A DNA stretch of 64,000 nt from Lingula anatina (GCF_001039355.2 NW_019775532.1:138355-202354), one strand, 5' to 3'; shown: positions 1 through 12,568, counted from the first letter of the stretch. Program-made: numbers and translations. The notes: generated by a model from the sequence alone, not told the origin.

Positions 1-3000
1 AAAATGTCAAATGTTAAGAAGGTGTTTATGATATCTTTTGTGTGCTCCCCATGTAGGAAATGAGCATGAAAACAGCTTAATTGCAGTTTCGACAAATCCA
101 TTCTTAAATACACTGCCTTTTCACTAGAGAAAAGTATTTATGTCCAATGAATCATTCTGTTTATATGTTACTCAAGCATTACATCAAAGGTATTTATCCT
201 AACATTCCTTTGATAGCCAATATTAGGCTGATGCCATTAAATAATAATTGTTTTGGGAGAGATGCCTGTTACTAATTTGACTAAATATGTTTCATTGTTC
301 TTTTGGTAAAAAAAAAACAGGACAAAAAGAAAAATTCAAATCTTGAAAAGAATATCAATGTCAGCTTGTAGAAATGGTAATTACTTTTTATAGATTGACT
401 TTTACCTATTTTACATGTTTTAATTAACACTGAAATATGATGTCTGTATGTTTAGTGTCCTGAAGAGGGCAAACCCATTGACATTTTGACTGTTGACAGG
501 AAACAAGATATTTCTCCTACAATAACAGCTGGTACTCTGCTGTCTACAAAGCCATTTTTTTCTTTCAATCTTTAAAGCCATGAAAATGAATTGAAAATTA
601 TAGTGCTTGATACAGACACCACCCTTTTTTTCTGAAAATATCATGAATAACTTGAACTTTAAACATGTGTGAGTGTGGGCTGTGTGTATATTTCATATTT
701 AAGTAATTATAGTTGTAAGACAAATATTATTACCCATTGCAAATACTAATGGTGAACCTTGGGAATATCAAAATGACCCCATCCAGGAGTATAGTAGCTG
801 AATAATTACATAACTTCTTCGCATATTTCTGTAAATGCAGATGAAAGGAGATTAGAAATCATTTTTAACAAAAGAACTTAATACCTACAGTACAGAAATA
901 GTGAGAGACCACATCTGCCCAGTGTCATAGCCTCTGGCTACTGACTTACTTATATGCTTTAGAAATGATCACATGAGTAGAAGAACAGCTTAGTATTCTA
1001 ACTGCAGGACCATCATATAATCATTAGCTTTCATCTCCCTAATACAGATTTCTACAGATTTCCCATCACAGCAAGACATGGTCCTTGCAACAGTTATAAT
1101 TAGCCAGTTGCTCATAAGAAAGACAAATTCTAGGGGAGAACCTTATTGTGATAAGAGTCCACCCTCTCAGTTGGGGGTTATTAGAGGGTTGGTCAGCAAT
1201 GAAAGCAATCAGATAAAGGTAATTAAGGATATCCTTTCTTTAACAAATGTCACCTGAAAGATGCTATCATTACAGCACACTATGTTCTATTTATCTTTGA
1301 TTAACAAACCACAGGTGGTAGGATTACTTCAATGTGTACCACACGTTCTCCCGCTGGAATAATATACATATATATATTTAAGAATTGCCCAGTATCGATG
1401 CTCATTTCTGTCTGTGCACAGCCTGTCATAGTCTAAGAGGTGCTTCTGAAAAAGAAATTTGGTACTGTAAAAGTAAGTGCAAATATTTTAGTATCATTTT
1501 GTCTGTAGAGTATACAAATTATCAGTAAGCAGTGATATAACCTAGTATGTAGCCATATTTCTAACCAGTCTGATTTATCTGTCCAGAGCACTCCCATTTG
1601 TGTTTTTACGATTTACTGACTATTAACACAACAGCGAATAATAGAAATGGAAAAGAGTGCCAGAGGCTGATTATGTGCACTAAAATTCACTTGATATTTG
1701 CAATATAGAGCAGCTATATAATAGAATAGTTACTGATGCAAGCACTAGCTTTAGTATATGCTTCAGACTTGAAGTTGGACATTCACAAATATGGTAACAT
1801 GCATCAACCTGCAGGGATAGATTGAGGCCATCTTCAGGGTCTTCTCGAAGACGGTCAGATTTTCAAGTTTACATTGATGGGTATCTAATTTTTTCTGTCA
1901 AAGATGGAGGATGGATCAACAAAGATAATTTGGAAGACTCTCAGCAAATATCTCTTGATCTGCCCCTGAAACTGTTAGATTATTTCAGTCAAAATCAAGA
2001 AGGATTTTATAACATGGTATACAGTAAAGAAAATATCTATTATGCAAAGATATGTCACATTATGACTTTTGTATGTTATCATAATTCAGATCTGAAATAA
2101 TGCATTTATGCAACATGCCATTTACAGTTCCAGCCATTTCAATCACATAAGCATGTTGGAGACTTATAAATATCAAATACAAGTTTTTCTGCACTTGGCT
2201 TTTGGACACAAGCATTAATTCCCTGCATTTTCCCACAGAATAAAAACTAATTTTTCAGGAGGAGGAGATATTTCAAAAAGGATAAACATACATCATTTGT
2301 TTTAAAAAAAGAAATGGAAAAATTATTTAAAGATAACATAATCTTACAAGTGGTCCTTTTCAATAAACCAGCATGGTCTTAATAGCATCTGTGCCCTATC
2401 AGCACACATGGCACTATTCTACCTGCATAACAATGGCCTTAATATCCTCATTAAGTCTGTACAAGCATTAGATTAAAAATAGATAATTCCTTGCAGGTTC
2501 TGATAGTGAATTATTTAGGTTATTTGACAGCTTTGTATGAAATATTCATGATTTAGTGGCTAATTATAATTGTGCTTTAAAGGAAAATCATGATGGTGCT
2601 TCTTGGAACACATTCATTGAAAAGATCTGAAAAGCAGATAATCAAAGAATTCAAACTTTCTGTTTGAAATACTAAGGAAATAATACGTTTTTGTGTTTTT
2701 ATGTCAGACAAACTATTTTCAACAAAACCTCTGAAAAATAGATCAATAAATGCCATAACTCATATGCAATTTTATGTTGAGCCACCAAAATATAAAGAAA
2801 AGATTAGACAGGTACCATTTACAAAACAGAAACAAACAAGTTTTATCATGGGAAATAATTTTGTCCCTTCATTTGTCAAAAGCATTGTACTAAAACTGCA
2901 TGGAAATGGTAACACATTTCACAAACTGTCTGGAGTACCTCTGGCTTCTCCAACACAATCAACCTAGTGACTTGGATCTGCGTTTCTCACCAACACCTGT

Positions 3001-3721
3001 ATATTAAAGCCCCCTAATGGCTTCTTGATTTTAAACACTGATTAGACATAATTCAGGTTTTGAATGCAGAACACATGAGGATTACTGTAAATTGTTAGTA
3101 AGGAGATTTGATTTTTAAAAGAATGAAGTTGATAACTTGATGAACAACTGATGGAAGATGAAAGATAAAGTAAAAGGGGGGGGGGAGATAAAGGCAATCC
3201 ACTTAATGATAATCAATAACATTACACATAATATTACAGCTTAAATGTTTTCATGTTATGGACCAGCCTTCCTTTGTAGTTGTGTCCCCAAATCCCATTA
3301 TGAGAAATGTAAACACAAGAGAACATATAGAACTCTTTAATCCGTCAGTTTCAAGCCTACGCCCAGACTTTTCAATGGGATCTAGAATAACATTTATACA
3401 AAAGATTATGGCACATTTATGACATCAAGGGTGACCTAAAAAAAGTGCCAGCACAGAGTTGAAAAAAGCTATTTATTAAATGAATGCTTTTGGTTGTAGG
3501 TGTTTATTGTCAGTTTCTATTTCAGATAACTGGTGTATCCAAAATATAATTTCAGTAAAATCCTGGAATAAATTGAAATTGATTACATTAGTCTGTATCC
3601 TGGGGGATTCTGAAATAAAATCATGACTTTTGAAAATTAACATTGAAGAGTTCTGAGAGGAGACAAAATCCGTCTAGACATAATCATTCATCGCTTTAAT
3701 TTGCTCACTTTATTTTTACAG
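1..3721. other. Upstream region of CABIT gene copy 1, no firm gene
   Basis: AT-rich DNA with no exon I can support. A 92-codon open frame at 1822-2100 starts at TTG. Against its counterpart at 20309-20587 I see three replacement changes and one silent change, which is not the pattern of a constrained coding exon. There is a poly-G run near 3177-3186. Stretches of higher complexity, such as 900-1320, might be regulatory, but nothing specific can be assigned. Confidence 0.5.
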
Positions 3722-3789
3722 ACCTTCAAATTTGCCACAGATCTACAGACGGGGACAATAACAGACTCTTTAGTCCAAAGCTGTTACAG
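3722..3789 (+). other. Candidate upstream 5' exon of CABIT gene, copy 1
   Basis: A 68-nt block lies between a good acceptor (T-rich tract ending in ACAG at 3718-3721) and a good donor (GTAGGC from 3790). It would splice to the acceptor at 4110/4111, which follows a pyrimidine tract. Read through that junction, the frame is open but ends at TAA 4190-4192, in frame with and 63 nt before the CABIT ATG. The exon is therefore 5' UTR or a small upstream ORF, not part of the main protein. The one difference from copy 2 (22233-22300) would change an amino acid, also fitting UTR. Confidence 0.45.
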
Positions 3790-3934
3790 GTAGGCCTCCG
3801 AGTATATTGATGTTATTTTAGTGATTCATAACATTAAAAGAGTGCAGCAGTTAAGCTGACTTGTTAGCATATAGTAGGAGCCCTTGTCGTGTGACTGAGG
3901 TGATTTATTACTAAGTGATTCAGGTGTGTGCACA

Positions 3935-3968
3935 TATAAATGGGGCACACTCATTTGCATGGTCAGTA
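3935..3968 (+). promoter_or_regulatory. TATA box plus initiator, CABIT gene copy 1
   Basis: TATAAA at 3935-3940 is followed at the canonical distance by TCAGTA at 3963-3968. The A of TCA lies 30 bases after the first T of the TATA box. An octamer/POU motif ATTTGCAT sits between them at 3953-3960. A transcript from about 3965 would reach the CABIT ATG at 4253 unspliced with a 5' UTR of about 290 nt, or would splice to 4111. This would be a promoter separate from the one feeding exon 3722-3789. Confidence 0.45.
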
Positions 3969-4252
3969 ATAACCCAGGCACAGGGGGAAGCACATAACAA
4001 CTTTCACCTTTCACAGACTAGCCGACAGACAGCCGAAGGATTTAAACTTGAAGTGTGTTGATCTTGCTTATTTCGTTATTGGTTGTTTTGTAAACAGTTT
4101 CTCTTTACAGACACTCCGCTCAAAGACTAAGCTGCGAGGACCTCATTGTGAAAACTCGTCCAACCAGTATGCCAGCCATTCTAAGGAAATAAATACTCTG
4201 GCTCACACAAAGGCAGCTTAAAGACTGTATAACGGACATTACCGCCGGTTGT

Positions 4253-6142
4253 ATGGGACTCTCGGCAGAGACCAAAACAAAGCAAGATCAGAACTGTACA
4301 ACCAGGATGATGGCCTCTAACACTGGGAGTTACAATTTAAGTCCCTCACAGCAACAACTGTGCATGATCAAGGAATTATACTCCATGTCCAACATAGAAT
4401 GGGATGACCAAGAAATCATTAACCTCAAAGACTTCACCAGCAAGCACCTGACTCCACATATAGTCAGAGTAGAACAGGGACAGTTTATGAACATTGGAGC
4501 ATCAAAGCACATCCACCCAGGCATTCACACTGAGCTTCTCTTTCATTCTACAAAAACCTGCTCAAAGATTTTTGCCCAGGGAGTCAAAGTAAAGGATAGA
4601 AAGGTATCAGTTTTGACTCAGAACTTTTCTATTCCTAGTACATATCAAGGCTGGTTTGAGGTGCTATCAGAAGAGGGGAGATCTGTGCCACCGTTTGACA
4701 CAGTGAGAGACTTGGCCAGACGATTTCCCAAAAAAGCCCTGGTAAGAGCCAATACCAAGGGGTACATAAACAATGAACGTGGAGAGCTATGCATGGATAA
4801 AACTAGAACTGTACATGCAGGGGAGGTTTTGACTGTGGCTGGAGACGTGATGATCAGTCTGCCTAAAGGAAAAGGTAGGGCTAAACTCCTCCGTTGTTTT
4901 GATCAGAATGGCTCTGGTGTATACTTGAACTTTGACACAAAAGGTGCCTTCAGCCCCATTGCTGAGAGGGACAATATTTCTGGGGTGCACATGATCAATG
5001 ACCTCGTTGCCAAATTCCGCTTACCAATCATGGTGCGTCTAGTTTATGGAGTGGCTCCCTGTGGAAGTAAGCTCAAATTCACTGGATGTCTGCGCTTGAT
5101 CTCATCAGATACAGACAGCATTGCTTTTGTTATGCCACTGGATATAAGCCAGAAAATGTTGCCTGTCTCATTATCAAAAGTATCACTGAAGCTCAGACCT
5201 GCAACCAACATTGAGAAAATCAAACAGCAAGATGCCTTTAAGCAGTTATATGAAAGGTGCTCAAACATGATAACTAGTTACTTGAACAGCATCCATGTTC
5301 TTGTAGAGATCACAGATTTCCAGTCAAACCACCAACAGCAGCAACAACAACAACAGCAGATAGAGCCAGGATCTGCAGTCTACAAACCCAAGGAATTAAC
5401 CAATCCAGATGTCATTCCCACCAATGTTCCCCCAGAGAGTCCTGACGTGATTCAAGAAGAGAAAGCTGAACCTAAACCCTCAGCCGAAGATCTTATATTT
5501 GAGGAAATAGATGATATTTATGTATATGTGCGAGAAGGGGGGCCTCCCCCAAAAGTTCGTCCACCTGCACCTTTACCTGCAAATGTAAAGGCAGATGATC
5601 AGTACTGGGAAGAACCAGACTATGAAACATTAGCTAGATACAATGCCAAGAACAAAGTATCACAAACGAACAGTTCAGGCACTGGAAGCAAAAGTGGAGG
5701 AAGTAAGAATCTCTCTCGGCAGAATTCCTCAGAATCTCAGCCAGTTGTTGAATCCAAAGTGACAGCAAATGGAATTGTGCTCCTTGGAATAGACAAACAA
5801 AAAGATAAGCAGCAACCACCACCACTGCCTCCTAAAAAGTTTGAGAAATCCAAAAGTAGTGCTCCACATTTCTTTTCAAGATTTGTGAAGAAATCCACAA
5901 AACAGTCTCCGCCATCTTCCCAAAAACAGCCACAAAAATTCATTTTGGTGCCACCAGGTAAAAAGCAAGCTAGTCGCAAACTATCCAAAGACATGAGAAC
6001 CAGAAGTCATGATAGTATTGCTGAGATGCGACCGCCACCACCTATCCCAAGGCTTGTAACACATCATCATCATCCACCACCTACTGGCATCTTTCGATTG
6101 GATAGGCCAGATCGTGATTTGCGAAAAAGTATGTTCTTATGA
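4253..6142 (+). CDS. CABIT-domain adaptor, GAREM/THEMIS-like, copy 1
   Basis: A 629-aa protein encoded in one exon. Residues about 55-350 match the CABIT domain of GAREM and THEMIS: an LTPHIVRV start, FSIPSTYQGWFEVL near 125-138, GEVLTVAGDVMI near 190-201, and TKGAFSP then LVAKFRLPIMVRL near 229-263. A poly-Q tract follows (361-369), then an acidic and tyrosine-rich segment (DDIYVYV 420-426; Y451; PDYETL 455-460). Two proline-rich SH3-type motifs follow (PPPLPPKK 522-529; PPPPIPR 594-600). Members of this family couple receptor tyrosine-kinase or antigen-receptor signals to GRB2; that role is inferred here. Human GAREM1 is 876 aa and ends in a SAM domain, which is absent here. The start is supported by an in-frame TAA at 4190-4192. 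About 17 silent changes against one replacement versus copy 2 show coding constraint. A donor-like GTATGT at 6129 could replace the last three codons. Confidence 0.88.
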   Translation: MGLSAETKTKQDQNCTTRMMASNTGSYNLSPSQQQLCMIKELYSMSNIEWDDQEIINLKDFTSKHLTPHIVRVEQGQFMNIGASKHIHPGIHTELLFHSTKTCSKIFAQGVKVKDRKVSVLTQNFSIPSTYQGWFEVLSEEGRSVPPFDTVRDLARRFPKKALVRANTKGYINNERGELCMDKTRTVHAGEVLTVAGDVMISLPKGKGRAKLLRCFDQNGSGVYLNFDTKGAFSPIAERDNISGVHMINDLVAKFRLPIMVRLVYGVAPCGSKLKFTGCLRLISSDTDSIAFVMPLDISQKMLPVSLSKVSLKLRPATNIEKIKQQDAFKQLYERCSNMITSYLNSIHVLVEITDFQSNHQQQQQQQQQIEPGSAVYKPKELTNPDVIPTNVPPESPDVIQEEKAEPKPSAEDLIFEEIDDIYVYVREGGPPPKVRPPAPLPANVKADDQYWEEPDYETLARYNAKNKVSQTNSSGTGSKSGGSKNLSRQNSSESQPVVESKVTANGIVLLGIDKQKDKQQPPPLPPKKFEKSKSSAPHFFSRFVKKSTKQSPPSSQKQPQKFILVPPGKKQASRKLSKDMRTRSHDSIAEMRPPPPIPRLVTHHHHPPPTGIFRLDRPDRDLRKSMFL

Positions 6143-8368
6143 TATGACTCAGGCACTGTACAGTGTAGTATCATACGGCAAGAATAACAGCATAATGATG
6201 AGGAATAATGACAATGGTAATTAAGGTGTTTTTGAGTTGTGTTTTTGAAGGCCTGCAATACAAGGGCCAGTGGGCTTTCATTCTATGATCTCAGTGTGTT
6301 GCTTTGTCCAAATCTGTTTAAACTAGACTATTCAGTTTCAGCATACTTTATTCGTCTCTAGATACAGCCATTCAAATTCAGAAATGACTGGCAAATTGCT
6401 AGTCATCTAAGTTCTCTCTAATGTTTTTTTTTTCTTAACTCCGCCAAGGGGGTTATGTTTTTTACAAATTGATATGGATATATTTTTTGGTTGAATTAAA
6501 TTGTAGTTTTAAGTATAGGGACTGAATATGCACCACATGTATTAAGGTCGTGGGCAAAGTATCAGACTAATCTCAGATTCTTATCAGAATTACTTTATGC
6601 TTCATATTGTAATTTGGAAGCCATTTATAGCAAAAAGTCCATAGCTCTGACGCTTGGCTATTACGACCTTCATCATGAGTCACTAAAACTGTTTTGTTCG
6701 TACAGTGAATTTGTGCACACAATGCCTGCACTGTCTGGGTTGCATTCAGGAAAGTCTGATGCCTGTTGCTGATAAGTACCTCTTGTATTCCTAATGTTTT
6801 TCTTACAACCATTACAAAGTATAAATATGAACTGTTACAGTGCTTAGATAGATATATGGAAGAGCAGTCGCACATCCATGTATTTATTTGGGTTTTAAGC
6901 AGTTTTTTCAGATCCAGGTATGAAGTATACGGTAACCAAAGGATTAACCTGAATTAAGAAAAAAAATACAATTGTATAACACTCATGTGAATGTTGGAAT
7001 GTTTTCTATGGTAAAAATTATGGTGCTTTGGATGTTTAGACAATATGTCTTAGATATACGGTATACGTTTAAGGTTGGCTTATACAGTAAGCAACTGATC
7101 TGTTTTATGCTTTCCTTTTCTCACATCAGTTTGAATTTTTACTGGGCTATTTTTAAAAAAGTTACAGTTTAATGTGATTGTTTCAGATTGTAGAAATTTC
7201 AAATCCTTCACCATCATACACTGTATCTCATCAGATGTATACATAGTACCAATTCTGAATTGTGCAGAAGTCATCGAATCCCTGTAAGTTAACAATCTTA
7301 CATATTTTAATCAAATGGGTAGGATAGAGTCACTATCTCACCCACCTCTAACACTCATAAGAGCAACTTATGTACTGTACCATAAGGTCATACAGTTCTA
7401 ATTCATAATTGGTATTAGTATGTAAATTGCTTCTTTACTGAAGCTGGGATCTTTCTGATAACATCTGTACAAACTTGAGTAAGGCACTGGTTCTGACAAC
7501 TACAGTAATTAGGGAAAGAAAGAGGGGTTATCATGCAAGTAATTAGTGGGAACATGAGAGAGAAAAATCACAAATGGGGATATACTTTGCAAAATGGATT
7601 GTGGTAGAAAACATGAATGGCCTTGCTGGCATAGAACATAGGTACTCGTCAGCTCTGAACTTTACGTAACTGAAGTTTCAATATGCTTGAAACAATGGGT
7701 GTTGATGATCATATCTCAGACATGAGAAAGCAATTAAAATTGTTTATTTCACAGTCACAAGCAGAACCAATCGAAACTTCAATGTCAATGTTTTTTTTAA
7801 AATCAACACTTTCTTTTTTGTCACTCAAAGTAAAGTACTATGTATTCTTGTTCATAGTTTAGAATATCTGTATGAAGTTTAAAGTTTTTGTCTAGTAGGT
7901 ATAATTTGCTACACTGGCAGTTCCATATTTCAGCCAAAAGTTCCAAATGCATTCTCTTCTAGTCAATATAATCTGTGGAACTGTGATATCTCTCTGATAT
8001 ATGCTGAAAAAATGTGATTTATCCATATTTTTGTTGTGTACAAGAAATTTAACATTTTACATTTTATACATATGTATATATAATGCATGTATAATTCCTG
8101 TACTTGTTCAAGTATGATTATCAATATTAGATCAAATGGAATAATAATATATCTGAAAATGATCAGTTTTCTTGTTTTGATTTTTTTTTTTTTTGCAACA
8201 TCATTAAAAAACCAAAAACAAATGAGTTCCAAAAGTAAAATTTACTTTGAAAGTTTTTTCAGCACCAGCAAGAAAATTTGGTAAAAAATATCTTGTCATT
8301 CAGATGACTAAATAGGAAGTAATAACACTCAGAAATGATGCGTCGCGGATTTCTCCTTCTTCCCACAG
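6143..8368 (+). other. 3' UTR or intron downstream of CABIT copy 1
   Basis: No further coding exon is evident. If translation stops at 6142 this is 3' UTR and flank, with a weak ATTAAA at about 6496. If the donor at 6129 is used, it is a 2.2 kb intron leading to the acceptor at 8367-8368. Open frames here are short and not preserved between the two copies. Confidence 0.4.
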
Positions 8369-8445
8369 AAGCTAAGACGGATACAGACATTACCGTTCCA
8401 TTAATATTCTTTTGAGCCATTCACGGATGCCAACTCTGCAATAAA
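8369..8445 (+). other. Candidate alternative last exon of CABIT gene, copy 1
   Basis: A strong acceptor (pyrimidine tract ending TTCTTCCCACAG, AG at 8367-8368) precedes a short open segment. Joined to the ORF cut at the GTATGT donor (exon end 6128, phase 1), it reads in frame: Lys, then AKTDTDITVPLIFF, then TGA at 8413-8415. An AATAAA poly(A) signal follows at 8440-8445. The block is identical in copy 2 (26884-26960). It would replace the tail SMFL with a 15-residue one. Only cDNA can decide. The alternative is that the acceptor-like tract is chance. Confidence 0.35.
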
Positions 8446-10383
8446 GGAGTATAAAATGCATCAAAATCACATAACAACTTGTATAAGTAGCAATACCTGC
8501 AATTCCAATTTCAAATACTACAGATACAGTTGAGCAAGCTTTTTTTATTTCAAAACAGTAATGCTCGCTGTTAAGTTCCTTTCAAAACATACCAAAATTG
8601 GATGAGTAATGCTTCCTCAACCATCACTTTAGACATCTTAAATTTTGGAATTATCAGGATTCTAAAATGTCACTTATTAGTAATACAAGATTACAAATTC
8701 ACTGAAGAAATTAGGGTTAAAAATTTTTTGGGAAATATTAACTGCAACAATCGGATATGTGTACATGATACACTTATACAGCTTTAAGCATCTTGCCTTT
8801 AAGCTATCCTTAATCAAAATTACCCTTGCATCTTTACATGACTGACTTCAATACTCTCTCCAATAAACACTACATATATAAGGAAGAGATGGTGCAGCAG
8901 TATTGGTCATAAGCCCTAGACAATAACACTCAACATTTATTCCACTGTTGTAATGGTGCGTGTGAAATATTGTCTTACGTGCTGCTGGAGTGCACTTATC
9001 CATGCAGCATTCATTGTCTCTGCAGTGTTATCAGTCCCCTGTCATGTTAAGTACATTGTACATGTCATTAGACTATAAGTCAGGAAACTTTGACGCAAAT
9101 CCAGCACAGTTACAGCAGACACATTTATTTACCAACATACATTTTAAGGAGGTTTCTGGCCAGGTAATGTGGCAACAGCTGACTGATTTTCGGGTTTCAT
9201 GCAAAAATTCAGCTTTTGAAAAGTGTGAAACTCAAAACATATTTTCAGGGTGAGAACTTTGAATAAAGCAAAATCAAATTTTATTTACAATGGAAATCAT
9301 CTAAGATTATTTAAGTCTAATATCTTATGCCTTTGTGTTAAAAATAATTGCAGAGGAGTGAGGTGGAGCAATGAACGAAAGCTGAGATAATTTATCCATG
9401 GATATTCTTCTGTTTGTTTTATCTTCAAGTTCTGATATCTTTTGCACAACTGTATATATTCACCAATTTAATTAGTGTTATTTGTGTACTGCTTTCTGAG
9501 ACAAAATTCCAGACATATTCTGAGCTTTCAAATATTTACAAATATTTTCTTCTTTTGAACCCACCATCAAATCATCAAACTCCATTATTCCACACCCACT
9601 TACTGAAAACTTTAAAAAATAGCAAGGGATATTCAGCAATGATAAGAGATTTTGTGGGAATGGCAGCAATCCCTAAAAGTGGTAATCCCTACAATGAATT
9701 TCCAGTTCCAAAACTCAGGAAAAGGACCAGTGCACACCAATGACAACACGGTACTCTGCAATTACAAGATAAAAACAACAAATGTCTGCTCATAGTAATA
9801 AAAAGACCACATACACAATGTCAAATGGATGTTAACTGAAGTGAATTTATGCCCTGTGGATAACAAAAATTAACATTTGATCTTACAGCAAGATCAAATG
9901 GCAATCATGCAAATAAAAGATGTTGTAATGAACAAAACAACATTTAAATTTAAATCTATACTGGACAATCTTGTGGTTTCAAAAATCTTGCGGAGCCTAC
10001 GATTTTCTTCAGTACAAAGTTAAAAAATTGCACAATATATTTTTTGTTATTTATATCAGAATTAAATTAAAGAATTTTATATTCTGTTGGGAATGTAAAG
10101 AATCCAATGTTTATATTACAGCTACACTTCATTTCCCCAGAATATTCTATAAACTGCAAGCATACCCCTACTGACAAAACTAACATCTCTAATTGGTAGA
10201 TTCATGCACAATTCTGTTCATTAATTGTAATTTTTCTTTTCAGTTTTTAGATTTTAAACAGTTATTTCCATATGCATTATTTTTAATAACTTGATCTAAA
10301 TAATTTGCTTTGTGGTAATCTTAATTTTTTTTTGGATAGTATTAAAATTTGGTTGGTTTTCTGAGAACATTGGCAGTACATTG

Positions 10384-10425
10384 GGAGGTGCAATACTCTG
10401 AGAACACTGGGAGCATTGCACCTCC
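10384..10425. repeat. Perfect 11-bp inverted repeat (hairpin), copy 1
   Basis: GGAGGTGCAAT at 10384-10394 is the exact reverse complement of ATTGCACCTCC at 10415-10425, with a loop of about 20 nt. The loop repeats CTGAGAACA, also present just upstream at about 10360. It is conserved in copy 2 at 28884-28925. The stem is too short for a typical pre-miRNA. It may be a repeat remnant. Confidence 0.6.
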
Positions 10426-11291
10426 ACCCAAGCCAGATCTTAATGAAAAAATTATTTCAACTTCGGTCAGTGTAGATAGCATTTGGGGATAGCATTGGGA
10501 GACCAGCCAGGGGCATTCACCTGCATTGATTAAACAGCAAAATGCATTCAGAAATATAGGGGACATCTAAATAAATATATATTTATACCTCACACTACAT
10601 ATCTCTGTTCTATCTTTATCTACATGACTTGTGCTATTTGTGCAAAATCTGTCATATTTATGTTAATTCATGTTAAAATATCTTCTTTTACTTCTTTGAA
10701 GATAATTTATTCAGTTTATGTTTCATCACTTAAGGCAAGTTTATGTTAAACTGCCTAATGCACTGCTTGTAATACTTTATAATAAACATTATGAACCATC
10801 GGCCTCTCTTTATTCCTTTTCTTCATACATAACCAAACACTGGCCTGGGGAGAAATGAAAGACTTAACAATCAATTTAATTTTCAACGGCTTTTTTTTAT
10901 TGATGCCAGGGGGATGATAAAGGTATCCCATTATCCTCCAGCTTTGAGAAATGATTCATGCGCAATCTACTGGGGAACCCCAGAGCCTGACACAGTAAAC
11001 AATTATTATTTCTTTAAACAATACCAATAAACCTCAAGAGGTTTACTCACTAACCACAAGTATTAAGAGGGGCATAAAAATACCCTGAAAAAGTTTGAAT
11101 TTGCATCTTCATCAAGTGAGAGTATACTATACTACAACTTGCTTCCAGGGGGGAAAATACTAGTCATGGTACCATGATGACATCAGTATTCCTGGAACCT
11201 TTTCAACCATAAATATTTTTTTGTTTTTTTATGAGTGAGAATTTTAGCAAAGTTTACATTGTTTCATGCCACATAGCATAAATCCCTGGAC

Positions 11292-11345
11292 TTTGTCATG
11301 GTTTATACAAATATTTTATTTGTCATGGTTTATACAAATATTTTA
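11292..11345. repeat. 27-bp tandem duplication
   Basis: Two exact 27-bp units (11292-11318 and 11319-11345) beginning TTTGTCATGG. The same pair is present in copy 2 at 29761-29814, so it predates the divergence of the copies. Confidence 0.9.
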
Positions 11346-12568
11346 TTTATTTGGTGATTTTCTGGTCCTCTTTTCTAATGTAGGAAATGTAGTTATGGAG
11401 ACAGCTTCCATTTCACAAGACATGAAACATAACTCTTTCTTAAATGACTATTTTCTCCCTATGTCTTTCTCAATCAGAAAAAGAAGGTTAGTAGAATAGC
11501 ATGCCATTGAAGATCTAGCACAAATACAAATTATCCCCCTTTTTCTGCAGTCTAGATAGATCTTATATGGGTTTCCTATATAGCAGAGAAGAACTCAATA
11601 TATATGCTTGCACCTCCTTTCAGACAAATCACCTGTATTATATCATTATTTAAAAGATAAAAGTTCGGGTAAAAGGTACAAAGTCATTCTATGTCACACA
11701 GAATCCATTTCTTGTTTGATGTTGCTGCACAATATGCAATTTGTATTCCAGACAGGGCATGACCCTGACTAAAACAATACAATCAGTGCACAGAAGGATG
11801 ACTGCAAATCTGAAGATATATCTGCCCTTCTACATCTGCCGTGTCTAGGACAGCAAGCACATACAGCCATACTGATTATATGTTTAAAAAGCTCCACTTA
11901 TGTGAGGTTAAAGCATACAGGAAGCTTGGGCAAATTTTCCTTTTTTTCTGCATGTGCATTTGTTCAAATTTAAATTAAATAAATAAAAACCTTCAAGATT
12001 TATATAGGACTGTGAGTTGATGAAGCTTCTAATTAAATTTAGGTACAAACGTTCAGAAAACTGAGTATCTGGAAGTTTTTTTTTAACAGCTCCTTGCTGT
12101 AAATAAACATCATTCACCACTGGTGAACTGATATTTTACTTATTATATGACAAGTGACCCTGTAAAGTCTTGTCATGTTCACTATTGTCTGTTACAATTA
12201 TTAAATGCAAATGCACCCACACGCTCTATTCATCAAAGACTGTGATACTTATCACACTCATTTCTGCTAAATTTGTACCGGTAGAAGCAACCAGGCTTAG
12301 AGCCAACATCAGAGATAAGGACAAATGCTAGCCCTCTACTTGAAATCTTAAGACAGTAACAATATATGTACATTTAGATATATTCTTATTGTATGTTTTG
12401 AATGTTTTTTTTCTTTCATATTGATGCTGCACAAATAATTTAAGATTCTATGATGAAATTCTTCAACATATTAGATTTAAAACCGTAATATTTTCCAAAT
12501 TTAGAATGTAATACTATACACTTGCTTTTGAAAATAAAATTATATTGAAAAGGCTTGATGTACAAAAA

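Noticed and set aside
1822-2100. 92-codon open frame, present in both 18 kb copies (20309-20587)
   Set aside because: It starts at TTG. Three of the four differences I see between copies change the amino acid, and no family is recognisable. The CABIT ORF by contrast shows nearly all silent changes.
8380-8440. Minus-strand mini-exon reading GIREWLKRILMER, reminiscent of a SAM start
   Set aside because: It is on the opposite strand to the CABIT gene, has no partner exons, and the plus-strand reading has a better acceptor and a poly(A) signal.
8990-9253. 87-codon open frame identical in both copies
   Set aside because: The DNA itself is identical there, so there is no coding signature. No motif and no splice context.
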